Assembly: GCF_000003605.2 (NCBI RefSeq)
Contig: NW_003141313.1
Location: 279,520 to 307,494, forward strand
DNA from: Saccoglossus kowalevskii
Taxonomy: Eukaryota > Hemichordata > Enteropneusta > Harrimaniidae
Direction: 5' to 3'
Length of the DNA stretch: 27,975 nt
Part shown: positions 1-10,600 of the stretch, one piece after another
Layout: each line of letters starts with the position of its first letter
Position numbering within the stretch: position 1 is the first letter of the stretch
The notes under the pieces: model-generated
What the model saw: the letters and a program-made list of their open reading frames with translations, nothing else
Told to the model about the DNA's origin: nothing
The model's database searches: none
Position numbers and translations under genes: made by a program

Positions 1-547
1 ATATAATTTATTGACATAATTGTTTCCTGAAGTTTAATCAGCAACTTATCTCGTAAACATGATACCTCACCATTCACCACAAATCAGGGATTCATGATGT
101 ATGACCATTCTTGGTACATTTGATATATCCAATTGAGATTAATTTTTTCCCATCCATCGGACGAATGACATGGTTATATAGGACAGGGGAACGGTGAACG
201 CGATACCGGAACATGATTGAACATTTTTAGGGGCAAATATAAATCTCTATGCTTACTCGCTTTTAGAGATTTCGAATGCCATTCATCATGTTACATGTGA
301 TATAAAGCGGCTCTCGAGAAGGAAAACAGCTCCCTGAGATTTGAGTTGAAGCAAAGCTCTGTAATTCCTACAATTATGCACTGGGCTCTATTAAGCATCG
401 CCTCGAAGTGTTTGGTTATCTATAACGAAATATGTTATTTTTAAATATAATAATATAATAGGGGAAACATACTGAAATTATATTGCAGAACATACAAATG
501 TGTCAAATTCTATATAACAAAATTCTACTGTTTTCTTTTCATTGAAG
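1..547 (+). other. Intron sequence of paralogue A
   Basis: AT-rich DNA upstream of the acceptor at 547. By analogy with the two complete paralogues this is the 3' part of the first coding intron. I see no exon, promoter or repeat in it. Confidence 0.6.
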
Positions 548-758
548 TGTCTGTATGACAACTGTGTCTAACGTGTTAGCTATTGGTATGATGCCGTGGA
601 TATTGTTTCTCTATACTCGTTACTGGGTTGCTGAATCGGAAGTACTCATACCAGGAACTACAGAAATAGTGGTTACATTGGTTGTTCTTCTCATACCAAC
701 CGCCATTGGCATGTTAATAAGATGGAAGTGGGCACGATTTGCTGAGAAACTAGCCTTT
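548..758 (+). CDS. Paralogue A internal coding exon
   Basis: Acceptor AG is at 546-547 after a T-rich tract; donor GTAAGT begins at 759. The exon enters in phase 2 (one base completes a codon) and leaves in phase 0. It encodes two or three membrane segments including GMMPWILFLY. It is 211 bp, six bases longer than its counterpart in the other two paralogues. Confidence 0.88.
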
Positions 759-1448
759 GTAAGTTCACCATAATTCAAAAGAATCAAACAAAATATGTTT
801 ATCTCGCGTGATTGTGTAATCAAAAATAATTGAATCAACGAGATAACAAATTAATGTTACGAAATACATAATTACTGTGCTCTAATCTATTTGGATAACC
901 ACCAGACAAATTACATTACTTAATTTGAAATTCACTTTCATGATTTTTTCTAGGTGTTGAACATCATCGTCAACCTTCAAATCTGTATGCTCCTCATACT
1001 TAATATAATTACATTCCCCCCTGTATTCAAATCGGGTGTCAAGCCATATGCCATTGGAATCATTTATCCTTTCACTGCATTTGGGGTTGGGTATCTCGTA
1101 TCAAGATTTTTCAAACTTGAGCCCAGGCAAGCCAGAACTGTTGCTTTTGAGACTGGAGTTCAAAATGGGGCACTTGCCCTGAGTTTGATAAATTACCAAA
1201 TACTTCAAGGACACAACGTGGCAGGTATGCTGATCGTTCCAATGTTCCACACCATTTTCGCCCTCGTAGATGGATACATGCTTGTTATCGCATATTGGAT
1301 TTACAAGAGGTGCATCTTGAAGGAAAAGGGTGGACTATTAAGTAACCGGATGAAAACTACAGAGAAAAATAAAGATAAGAAAGATGACGAAGAACAAAAA
1401 GATTCATTTGTCAGTATGGTTGATGTAGGGATACAGACTGGCATGTGA
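548..1448 (+). CDS. SLC10 family sodium/bile acid cotransporter-like, paralogue A (5' partial)
   Basis: This is the C-terminal two thirds of a multi-pass plasma-membrane transporter of the SLC10 family (ASBT/NTCP relatives), which couple Na+ entry to uptake of bile salts or sulfated steroids. Coding exons are 548-758 and 954-1448, joined by a 195-bp GT-AG intron. The first exon starts with one base completing a Ser codon, then VCMTTVSN and the family motif GIGMMP-like (AIGMMPW). The second carries the Na+-site motif TVAFETGVQN (conserved Glu and Gln) and ends TGA. The first coding exon, with the N-terminus and CPGG-SN motif, must lie left of the window; no match is seen in 1-547. The cytoplasmic tail is short (about 48 residues), Lys/Asp/Glu-rich, and ends in GIQTGM. 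The true substrate is unknown. Possible poly(A) signals AATAAA are at 2231-2236 and 2749-2754. Confidence 0.9.
954..1448 (+). CDS. Paralogue A terminal coding exon
   Basis: The acceptor is TTTTTTCTAG ending at 953; the exon opens in frame with GTG TTG AAC (Val-Leu-Asn), which is not a start codon here. It encodes the last membrane segments, TVAFETGVQNGALAL and the short charged tail, and stops at TGA 1446-1448. Confidence 0.9.
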   Translation: MLNIIVNLQICMLLILNIITFPPVFKSGVKPYAIGIIYPFTAFGVGYLVSRFFKLEPRQARTVAFETGVQNGALALSLINYQILQGHNVAGMLIVPMFHTIFALVDGYMLVIAYWIYKRCILKEKGGLLSNRMKTTEKNKDKKDDEEQKDSFVSMVDVGIQTGM

Positions 1449-2480
1449 AATTATTATTATTTAATATGTTGGAATATATTAACTGACAACTGTATCACAG
1501 ATGTGATGTAGACTCAAAAGGTGTACAAATAATTTGTGCGAAATTTGAATCTCCATGTTGCTATTTCTTGGACCGACACCCAGTCTTGATAATGATTGGT
1601 ACCAAATAAGCATATATATACAATTATATATACAGTTAACTAACTTATTACTAAAATTTAGAATCGCAAGCACTATTACTTCATTAATTAATTTCACTGC
1701 CTGAATATAAAGGGACTAGTGTCTTTGAAATATAATCATTATCATAATGATGTTTTGTTTTACTAACAATAATAATAAGACTGAATATAATCGGTCAATA
1801 ATACATTCATTTTAAACCTGAACTATATTTTCTGTTTTGTAATATTCTTCCAAAGCGAAAAAGTCAAAAGACCAAGAAGCACTACTCGCAAAACCTTGCA
1901 ATTATTCATGATGGTGTGACAACTTTGTCATATGTGATGTTGTACAGTGCCAACAAATATGTACATGTGAATTGAACATTTTAACTTTGTTTGTTGCAGT
2001 TGTATTTAAAAAGCCATTTTGTTTTGTTTTCAAGAGACACTTCCAAATTCCAAGTTAGTAAATTCGAGTTACATATTTAACTAATTTACATCGGGTAGTC
2101 ACGTGAAACAAAAAACAGATTACCGAATTCAACCCAATGAAAATTCTGTTTTCATAATATGAAAATACAAATTGTGGTAACTTCTGAAATGGGCGATATT
2201 GTTGTTATATTCAGATGGTAGGGAAATAATAATAAAATCTACAAAACGAAAAAGGAAATTATGAATAGAAAGTATCATAAATTAAATACAACAAAACTAT
2301 TAGAAAGTGAACCAGAAGACAGCGTCAATAATGTTACTCAATACTAAGATATAGTTTATGAATTCAACCTTTCAATTTTTCGCGATTGTTAGCCCAAAAC
2401 TAGTTTTTATCTGTCAAGTCAAGTGAAGTGTCATGAATTTGTTTTTGCGTATCTGTTGACCGGCTTAATTAGCTGATTAT
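1449..2480. other. 3' flank of paralogue A
   Basis: AT-rich sequence with no coding signal. It probably holds the 3' UTR of paralogue A; the nearest canonical poly(A) hexamer is AATAAA at 2231-2236. Confidence 0.4.
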
Positions 2481-2489
2481 TAGCTGAAT

Positions 2490-3110
2490 TGCTGTGTTAT
2501 GTCTGTCATCGTTTAGGACTATTTGAAGTTTTGGACGGAACTTGGCTCAGTGATTTGGAACTAATTACCAGATAACCGCCGCTATTCAGACTACTCATTC
2601 TGACAGTTTATATTCATAGTTATTAATGTAGTGAACGATTAATCAAAAGATATGACGTATTCAGTACTTAGTGTGATTGGCTTTATGATTAAAGGTTACG
2701 CCCTAGAGTCTTTTTACTGTTTTGTAATTGGTTAATGTTTTGAAAATGAATAAAGAGTTTTTGAGTTGGTCTTGGGGAGCACAGCACGATAGACGCAGTA
2801 GAGAGAGTGCAGTCCTGGAGAGCCTTGGGGCGAGTGTTGACGCAGTCTAAGAGAGTCTTGGGTCAGCCTTGCGATAGTCTTGGGGATTTTTCCCCCAGGG
2901 CGCTGTGTCTTATAGAGTGCTCGATTGACCGACTAAGACGAGAGCTGAAACGTATTTCGTTGTGTGTGTCTTATTTGACTGTAAGGCGTAAGTGACTTCC
3001 CCGATCCCGCACCTCAAGGGGACGCGATATAGAGACGAGACGAGATCCCCCCCGACAAGTGTGGAGGACCCGAGAGTAGAAGATTTTCCCTCTGATAGAA
3101 GTAACAAATT
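2490..3110 (+). repeat. Possible solo LTR or other dispersed repeat
   Basis: A block that becomes clearly GC- and G-richer than its surroundings. It holds a poly(A) hexamer AATAAA (2749-2754) followed by a G/T-rich and GC-rich stretch to about 3070, an order that resembles U3-R-U5 of an LTR. No second copy, primer-binding site or target duplication could be confirmed by eye, and no protein similarity was recognised. It could equally be a distal 3' UTR or a processed non-coding exon. Confidence 0.22.
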
Positions 3111-3379
3111 CATTTTCATTAGATTTAACTACTTGATCCAAGAAATTCATGTGGATTTGACATTATGCATACTTAACTTATAGTAGATTACTGGTATCTT
3201 CCCACAATCACTTTAAATTGTTAAACTTATTCCGCTCTATAAAAATTATCCTTTGACAAGGTTGGCAATTATAGGCTTAGATCACCCATAATTAACAAAA
3301 TATAAACAAACAAATATCTTACCTTGAGAAGTTTAAAATATTGAATGATTTCTAATTGCGCTTCAGGAACAAACGTTAG

Positions 3380-3960
3380 ACAAAATTATCTATACTTGAC
3401 TTAACAACACCGATCAATAACCATCTCGATAAAGGGTTATCTGGACTGGGTATAATTATTGATTTTAGGAAAGCATGGACAAAATTGACCACTAGATCCT
3501 CATAAATAAATTGAATTTCGGGGAGTAGCTTTCAAATAGTTTTAAAGTAACATTGTTAATTTAAAAAAAAAAACAGTTTGTTAGGGTAAACGAAACAGTG
3601 TCTGAAAAAAATCGAATACCAGTATACCCTGAAGTCCGTCAAGGTTGTATTTTAAGTTCTTTTCTTTTTCTGCATATATTATATCTGTAATTTGTTAGAT
3701 TTATTTAATTTTATGTTGTTTGCAGGTGAAACATACATGTTTCAATTTGTCGATTCGTACCATGTAGACCTTCCACAAGAACATTTCCTGGGGGAAATTA
3801 AACCTTAATGTTGACAAAACCAATTTCAAAATTTTTAAACATCTAGGATTTTGATTTACAGTTAGATATTACGCCGGATTGAATCAACAGGGTTGATTCT
3901 TTAACATATGTTGATGATGAAATTGAATTGGAAAATTGAAAAAGAAATACCCCAGGCGTG
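3380..3960 (+). pseudogene. Decayed LINE reverse transcriptase fragment
   Basis: Read across several frames this stretch shows the ordered core of a non-LTR retrotransposon reverse transcriptase. GLGIIIDFRKAW (about 3452-3487) matches the usual G-IFIDLRKAFD block. Then come a degraded LDH and RGVAFK, QFVRVNETVSEKNR (about 3575-3616), VRQGCILSS matching GVPQGSILGP (about 3637-3663), FAGETYMF in place of FADDTNMF (about 3720-3740), LNLNVDKTNFKIF (about 3800-3837) and YVDDEIELEN. Stops and frameshifts interrupt it, and the catalytic Asp pair has been replaced, so it is dead. The order fits a CR1/L2/Jockey-type element; the clade cannot be fixed by eye. Confidence 0.75.
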
Positions 3961-4588
3961 ATAGGAAATTACGTCAAAATATACCAAGGTACATACTAAT
4001 GATATTATATGTCTGTCTCATTTAGTCTCATATTACGTATTGTGTCGTATTGGGAGTTATACATACATACGAGTCAATCTTGAAACTTATTTTCATATTG
4101 CAGAGGAAGAATGTAATAAAATTTGCCAACAATATTGCACATTCATATCCACACTATTAAAATGCATGACATTTTGGATATATATATAATTTATGTAAAT
4201 TGCAAACTCGCCTCTTGATATTCGATTTAAAACATGACAATTAAAGCGAAAAATAAATTTAATACTCCATTCTGATTTTACATTCATATAACACAAGATC
4301 AGTTCTCAAGTCAACATGGTTTAATATATAGTGTACTTTTCTTTTGAAAAAATGCCCTGACGGTGCACCAACCAATTTGCTAGTTCAGGAGGTGGCCTAT
4401 GGAAAAGTTATTACAAATAATATACAACAAAATGAAAATGTAATACTTTGAGAACAATTTCATGTTATTATAATGGTGGGACATAATTTGACATTAGCTC
4501 AAATAAAACTATGTATTATGTTCCTAAACATGATTTTGTACTTATGAATGTAATATGTTCAGTTTAGTTGTGGAACAAACAAATATAG

Positions 4589-5335
4589 GTATGAACCAGG
4601 GGGGATTGGCACGAGAGGGCGCCATCCGTTCTGAATGGAACGTTTCGACGTCAGTCGCCCGTAGCCCATCGTCAAAGCAACAACGTCCCGTTTACGAACA
4701 GATGAAATAATTTCAGCAATTTCTTTACAGAATAATCCACAACAAAACTTAGAAACATTTCATAGACAAATACAGGCCCCAAAATTATGTCTACTGCAAA
4801 ACTATCAACCGACAACCAGTTTGACGCCACAATTTCTTGCTGGAGCCCGAGTTCTACGCGTGATTTTATTGCGTTCAAATCTGTTCCATTTCAAACTGCG
4901 CATGCACACACACTGTGGTTTCTCGAAATGCATACTAATTAGGTAACTTGTCACTAATAAAAGTCACCGAAAACATTTTGAGCAATTTTGAGCAATAGTA
5001 CTAGAGTGAAATATAAACGTGCCTCTGCATTCTCCATGAATTTCGTAACTTGCTATGATCATGGTAATGAGAAAACCTGTGCTTACTTTCAACAGTTAGC
5101 TGGAGTCTGATCGAAAACGTGTCTCAAAAAATACTTTTACATCATTTTTCCGATTATTTGTTCAGCTCCTAACGATCGTATCAGTCAACTTAGAACTAAC
5201 ATGTATGCTATCGGAAAGCATTTTGGCACAATTTTACTGAAAATATGAATTTTTTATTGCTCATGAATATTAATTTATGCAAATGAGACTATTATTTCAA
5301 CCAATCGTGTCATGCAACACCCCCCTGGTATGAAC
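4589..5335. mobile_element. hAT-type non-autonomous DNA element with 8-bp target duplication
   Basis: The element proper is 4597-5327 (731 bp). It starts CAGGGGGG and ends CCCCCCTG, an exact 8-bp terminal inverted repeat, with weaker matching further in (GATTGG against CCAATC). It is flanked on both sides by the identical 8-mer GTATGAAC (4589-4596 and 5328-5335). An 8-bp duplication with CAGGG-type termini is typical of the hAT superfamily. No transposase ORF is visible inside, so it would need a transposase supplied elsewhere. Confidence 0.85.
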
Positions 5336-5353
5336 TGTAGGATATCACTAAAT

Positions 5354-5359
5354 TTTAAT
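5354..5359 (-). terminator. Possible poly(A) signal of paralogue B
   Basis: ATTAAA on the minus strand, about 350 bases past the paralogue B stop. The nearest exact AATAAA is at 5253-5258, inside the hAT-type element. Confidence 0.25.
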
Positions 5360-5710
5360 GCAATAATAACCTGAGAAAACTGGGAAAATCCTGCTTTGTA
5401 GAACCGCCCTGACTTGTTACTTGTGAACTGGAGACTAATTTCCCGGCATCTTGAACACGAACGAAGTCTGCAGACAAAAATACTGAGCTAGGCTAATGAA
5501 TGATAATTCCTCACGCGATATATACTAGTATATATATAGACATACAACCACGATAAAACATTAATGTCACTCGAAAATTCTGTACTTTAAATTATACTTG
5601 TAACCCGTGGTTGACATATATTTTAAATATAGAATCAAAATTGTAATTTCTACTACTAAAAATAGATGGATACTTTGTATTTCAAATTACTGGGCAATAT
5701 GACAGCGTCG

Positions 5711-6610
5711 TTAAAGTTCGGTTTCTGTTGGGGGAACAGCGGCAATTGTGAAGTGAAATCGTTGCACGGGGCAACTGTCGTCTGAATCGCTATCCCAGGA
5801 ACTCTCCTCGTCTTCTTCCGGTATCCCACTAATCACTCCTCGCCACCCAGATAAACCTAGGTTACCATTAGTAACTACTGATTCTTCTTCTAATGTCCTA
5901 TTTGCCTTTCTCCCTGTCTGTATTCCTTGATCTTGCTGGTATGATGATTTGCTCTTTCTGACGGAGTTGGCGTAACAGATGGCGCTCTTCCACGGTTCTT
6001 GTTCATTGGCAGATGTGAGTGACGAACCCCAGGCTGATTGACCGTCCCAATAATTGGCTGGCCATGACGTGTCATCCAAAAAATCGTCCCTGTCGAGGCT
6101 ACTTGTTCGCGAGTCGCTATTTTCCCTGAGAGCGGGATTATCATACACAAATTTGGAGAAGTCATCTGGGACTGAGTCTGGTGACCAGACCCAGTCTTGT
6201 ATCTTCTTCTCGACTGCCGCCTTTCCCTTGGCTAGTTTAGCTTTATTTTTACGCAGAACATACCACCTGTATACCAAGCTCAATGTCACAAATTCTATGA
6301 CAGTAGTTGTACCGTGAAGGGCAGGTATAACCATTATGTCTAAAACATTAAAACCCTTTGTAAAGAGAAGATTAATAATTGTCATGGCTAGTGCAGTGTT
6401 TTGCACACCCGTTTCGAAGGCGATTGTACGACACTTTGTGGTAGGTTGCCTTAAACAGTACGGTATTATGTATCCCAAGCCGAAGGCAACTAGCGGGTAG
6501 GAAATTGCGACCATATATGGACGCCAACTTTCAAGGTATACGGAGGGATTGATGGCGGCAATCAGTCCAATTACACATATAATTCCCAGCAGCGATAATA
6601 CACTGGAAAT
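5711..6610 (-). CDS. Paralogue B terminal coding exon 3
   Basis: Acceptor TTTACTTTGCAG ends at 6611 and the exon opens with ATT TCC AGT (Ile-Ser-Ser) in phase 0. It encodes the last membrane segments and the whole cytoplasmic tail; stop TAA is at 5713-5711. Confidence 0.92.
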   Translation of the reverse strand: MSSVLSLLGIICVIGLIAAINPSVYLESWRPYMVAISYPLVAFGLGYIIPYCLRQPTTKCRTIAFETGVQNTALAMTIINLLFTKGFNVLDIMVIPALHGTTTVIEFVTLSLVYRWYVLRKNKAKLAKGKAAVEKKIQDWVWSPDSVPDDFSKFVYDNPALRENSDSRTSSLDRDDFLDDTSWPANYWDGQSAWGSSLTSANEQEPWKSAICYANSVRKSKSSYQQDQGIQTGRKANRTLEEESVVTNGNLGLSGWRGVISGIPEEDEESSWDSDSDDSCPVQRFHFTIAAVPPTETEL

Positions 6611-9196
6611 CTGCAAAGTAAAACAATGAATATTTGAGGACCCATTTAATGTGGTAAAAACATAACATTTAAAGGCATTCGCCCCAACGATAAAACTGTT
6701 CTTAAGATATATCTTGAACTCAGTGATTCATGCATAGCTGGAGTTCATTATATTGCGCATGTCATGTGTGACGAATGCCACTTATTTCAATAAATATTCA
6801 ATTTAGGAGCAAACGCTTTACTGCTGTTTTTATGATCTAGCAAAACATGATAAATACGTTATTTTATTTTATTTTATTTTTGCTTTCTGTAATATTTTAA
6901 ACTTAGCATTTCTGTATTGAATCATTTTGAGAGAGGAAGAATTCAGTTTGAATCGGGAAGGCATACATTTTTTTTTTGAAAATCCATCTGTATTCTCGGG
7001 TGGACCTACATCACAGAACGTTCTATGTTGCTAAGAGGCGTACAAGTGTATCTAGTATTTACGTGAGCTCTGTGCGAGCTGATGTGGAATACCGGTCGAT
7101 GGCCCGGTAGAAACAGCTAAAGTCGAGAAAACAGCTTTGAGACAATCCCGAACAACCACATTTATATAGTTTGCACATGTTTGTCACACTGTTCAGGGGC
7201 GTCCCAATAGTTAGCCCAAAGAACAGTTTTCTGGGTGTTTTCGGCCGTAGTTTTCATATCTCGTGGTTGCCAGGCAGAGAAAATACCCAGATGTTCGCTC
7301 CCGAAAATTACGTAAATATATTTTTTAAAACGGAAAACATACTCTGTTTAATTCGATATGTGGCTGTTGGAGGATCACATATTTAATTTGAACACCTCGG
7401 GTGGTAGTTATGGTACAATATAGTAAATTTATCCATGCTTGTATAAGTATAACAATTACAAAAACAATCTAAAGCTATATTACTCCAATCTTTTAGAAGG
7501 CAGGAGGACTAGTTCATGGACAACGTAGTAGTCATACTCTTATTTGATTGGTTCAGTAGTCCGTATTATGCTAATATAAGTGTAATTGACATACTGTAGT
7601 TTAGTAGCAAACCATTACCTAAATACCAAAATAGTAAAATATCCAGACAATTGACATTTGCGAAGACTGGCAAATTTCCAAAATGATTGAGAATACGTGC
7701 GAAATGCCATGTATTAGGTGCTTAGATGATCACACTCGTACATTCTTAAATAAGAATCTCACTTCTTATACATAATGGTTGGTGTTAAAACAATTTGAAA
7801 TTCAGTTGCTGGCCTTCTCAGTACACTATCAAAAACTACACTTGGGATATTTCATCATTGCCGCTGCAGATAAGACATTTACATATCATTTAAAGCGCGG
7901 TGGTCGTCGCTCAGCGCGTGTTCGATTTTCATGTAAATAAACAATTTATTTTACACGCGTTGTATACGTCGCTATGAGTCCCATATCGAACAGGACGCGA
8001 CACGATGACTGCCGCCCTTTAAATAATAATATATTCAGAAAAAGCCAAAAATGGCGATTCGTGTTTCATTCATAACACTTATAAGTAAACACGCCACTAT
8101 TATACATACCTTTGCTATCCAGTTTGCTACATTAGGAAATTTCCAATTTATTACCATACCAAATGCACAGGGACAGAGTATGATAACCAAAGCTATTGCG
8201 ATGTCTACATATGGTATGATTGCTGCCGCTTCAGCCCAACTACGACTGTAAATGAATAAATTCAACGGCATCATGCCGATACCAAGTACAGTAGAACACG
8301 TGGTCATACACACACTGTAGGAAGAAGAAAGATGAAGTAAATCATTCCCTTGTCATAAAACTACGCAGTACAGTTTTCTGGTAATTGTTGTTCAGTTCAT
8401 ATGGGATAGTTATTAGAACTAACACCAGGTACAGTGTAAGTTGTCTTAGTGGCCGACCACCTTTGATCTAAAGTGTAGGGTGGCCTGGATAATATGTCCA
8501 TACACAGTGGTCCATACACAGTGGTCCATACATGCAACAACAGTGCACAGTCCCTCTAAAATAGAGGGACTGTGAACAGTGATTATTATTTTGAGACTGG
8601 TCAAAAATGACCCTTTTGTACAAAGAAAACAAGCATATTTGTTATTTATTCCCATTCTTACAGATTTCTGTCGCCAAGTAAACTGAGGAATTATTGTCAT
8701 ACTTTCATTCACAAACTGATAAATATAATGGAAACTTTTTTCAATATCATGGATAGAGTTTTCCATACACACGTTTGACTGTAAGTATATTCAAAGACTG
8801 CTATTTTCTTTCATTCTTTTACCTGAGACAAGTATCCCCATGTGTCCAGTAGGCGAGGATATTGGAAAATGCACCACCGGGACAAGTAGCAATTGAAAGA
8901 GTGCCAAGAGCCATTTCAGGTGAAAGGTCAAATAAATGAGCCATACACCATCCGAGGAATGGCATGAGAATGAACTGGCATCCAGCACCAATGAAGATAC
9001 AGACTGGCTTTCGTAGGTTTCCCAAGACGTCTTTGATCGTCATAGTACATCCCATCCCTGTCATTAGTAATATCAATGCCGTTGTGATCACCACTTGATT
9101 GGCAAGCACTAACTCACGTCGAGGACTTTGTCCGGCGTCCAAGTCGTTTTCCTCCAACCCGGCGCTACTCAAAGATTCCGTATCATCGGTTTCCAT
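5711..9196 (-). CDS. SLC10 family sodium/bile acid cotransporter-like, paralogue B (complete)
   Basis: A complete 492-residue SLC10-type transporter of the plasma membrane. Coding exons on the minus strand are 9196-8823, 8314-8110 and 6610-5711. The start is ATG at 9196 in the context ACCATGG; an in-frame ATG at 9220 lies beyond a good acceptor (TGTTTTACAG ending at 9210) and is intronic. Family motifs in order: ATCPGGAFSN (103-112), CMTTCST and GIGMMPLNLFIYSRSW (about 127-151), and TIAFETGVQN (255-264) with the Na+-site Glu259 and Gln263. After the last membrane segment (about residue 310) comes a 180-residue acidic and Ser-rich tail, unusually long for ASBT-like proteins, with DNPAL (350-354), GIQTG (422-426) and the C-terminus ETEL, a class I PDZ-ligand pattern. 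Likely role is Na+-driven uptake of organic anions; substrate unknown. Confidence 0.92.
6611..8109 (-). other. Intron 2 of paralogue B
   Basis: 1499 bp, GT-AG. It contains an ATTTT run near 6861-6880 and a 137-bp inverted-repeat element at 7888-8024. The rest is unremarkable AT-rich sequence with no exon-like ORF. Confidence 0.8.
7888..8024. mobile_element. Short MITE-like element with imperfect terminal inverted repeats
   Basis: The two ends are inverted copies over about 39 bp: left ATTTAAAGCGCGGTGGTCGT and the reverse complement of the right ATTTAAAGGGCGGCAGTCAT, both continuing to a shared TGTTCGA. TTAA occurs at each edge (7890-7893, 8019-8022), compatible with a TTAA target duplication, but a TA duplication cannot be excluded. 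It is far more GC-rich than the surrounding intron and has no coding capacity. Confidence 0.65.
8110..8314 (-). CDS. Paralogue B coding exon 2
   Basis: 205 bp, acceptor CTTCCTACAG ending at 8315 and donor AAAG|GTATGT at 8109-8108. Encodes residues 125-193, with the first base completing Ser125. Confidence 0.9.
8488..8574. repeat. Short direct repeat followed by a perfect hairpin
   Basis: In intron 1 of paralogue B the sequence GGTCCATACACAGT is nearly duplicated in tandem (about 8490-8527). It is followed by a perfect inverted repeat: CACAGTCCCTCTA (8546-8558), loop AAA, and TAGAGGGACTGTG (8562-8574). Confidence 0.7.
8823..9196 (-). CDS. Paralogue B coding exon 1
   Basis: Encodes residues 1-124 plus two bases. 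The exon probably begins at 9209, 13 bases before the ATG, after a strong acceptor, which implies an upstream untranslated exon. Donor CAG|GTAAAA is at 8822-8821. Confidence 0.88.
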
Positions 9197-10157
9197 GGTA
9201 GCCGGACGCCTGTAAAACAAACCTTACGGATTATAATAATATACAAATACATAGAGGGGGCTACGGTATACCAGACCACGAAACGTATCCTCATTTTCAA
9301 TGAGCGCTATCTCCAAGGGTTAGGCCTATTTATTAGGTTAGTTAATATCCAGGGAATTATTCAAATTTGTGTTGATCGTTTGTTCTCACATGATTCCAAA
9401 TATATAGATTTTTTGATCAGCGTTTGTATAGTTATTCCAATATTCTAACAATATTGAATACTAAATCTTTCAACTTATAGACAATAAATAATAAAGTTAT
9501 CTGATTTTAAGAAGCAGTGTGCCATTTTTAGTAGTAGCAGACGATGTAATCCACTCTGTTCATATTCATCGCTGAAATATTGCAATTGTAGTGTAATTAA
9601 ATCGAAAAAAATAGTAAGATTTACCCTCAATAGTAAACAAAATACTAGGGAATTGGGCCAGTATGTCAAAGGTCATATTACTTGTATTTATACAAACCTA
9701 ATGACGAAAACCGAGAAACAAAATTTGCGCCAAATGTGTGATGCAGAGTTGAAGACAAAAGAAATGCAGTATATGCGAAGAAATACCAAAACATGCTATA
9801 ATGAAGTATTTTCAAACAAAATGTCCTGTAATATAACAAATTGTTGATATTGTGAAAACTGGTCTGGTGTAAAACAATAAGAAATATACGTGAGGGGAAA
9901 ACATGTCAAAACATAATTATATAACTGGAATTGATATGCCACCTCTTAATTGACTAGACTGCAAAGTTCTTTTAGCACGCAACACAGATTATATACTAAA
10001 CAATTGCACTTAAAATGGCCCGAGGCTGTCTTTTGTCAGCAGTACAGCTGAATTCATGGTTCACTGGACGTTCCCACTAGCTTGGCATGCATAACAATTA
10101 GATCATTAAAGTAAGTAATAAAACAAGATCATTGTTAATACGAAACTGTAAAAAGTT

Positions 10158-10202
10158 CCCACATGGTAGTGATGTGTGTAAGACACAGCACTACCATGTG
10201 GG
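10158..10202. repeat. Near-perfect hairpin, 14-bp outer and 5-bp inner stem
   Basis: CCCACATGGTAGTG (10158-10171) is the exact reverse complement of CACTACCATGTGGG (10189-10202). After one A/G mismatch the stem continues TGTGT (10173-10177) with ACACA (10183-10187) around a 5-base loop. It is shorter than a usual pre-microRNA, so its nature is unknown. Confidence 0.8.
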
Positions 10203-10600
10203 ATGTTTCCGAGGTGTGGCCTCAGTATACATATTTGTTTTCTAAGTGAAGCAACGATGACTGGGCAGACGTAAAATCGCAAACACGGCTATTAGCTAAA
10301 GACTCGTTTTCACCCAGCCCCGTAACCTAAATTATGACTATACACCTACACCTAATTATAACAAATAATAATAAAAGTTCGAGTTTTTCGAGCTTCTCTT
10401 CAAACCATCAATATTGTTAGACTGGCGAATAGAACTCATTCCATAGTTGCTGAAAAACGCCAACCGTTCATTTTCGTGCTACATTTTAAACCTCGACTTT
10501 TCAGTGGAAAAAGATCAGCCACTATGACCCGGTGCATAAATAAATAGGAGCAAAGTTATTTAAAATGTTATATACAGTCAATATTCACAGTTTTCTTGTA

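Noticed and set aside
9197-9220. Upstream in-frame ATG (9220) as the start of paralogue B
   Set aside because: A strong acceptor ends at 9210, so this ATG is intronic. The ATG at 9196 has an ideal context.
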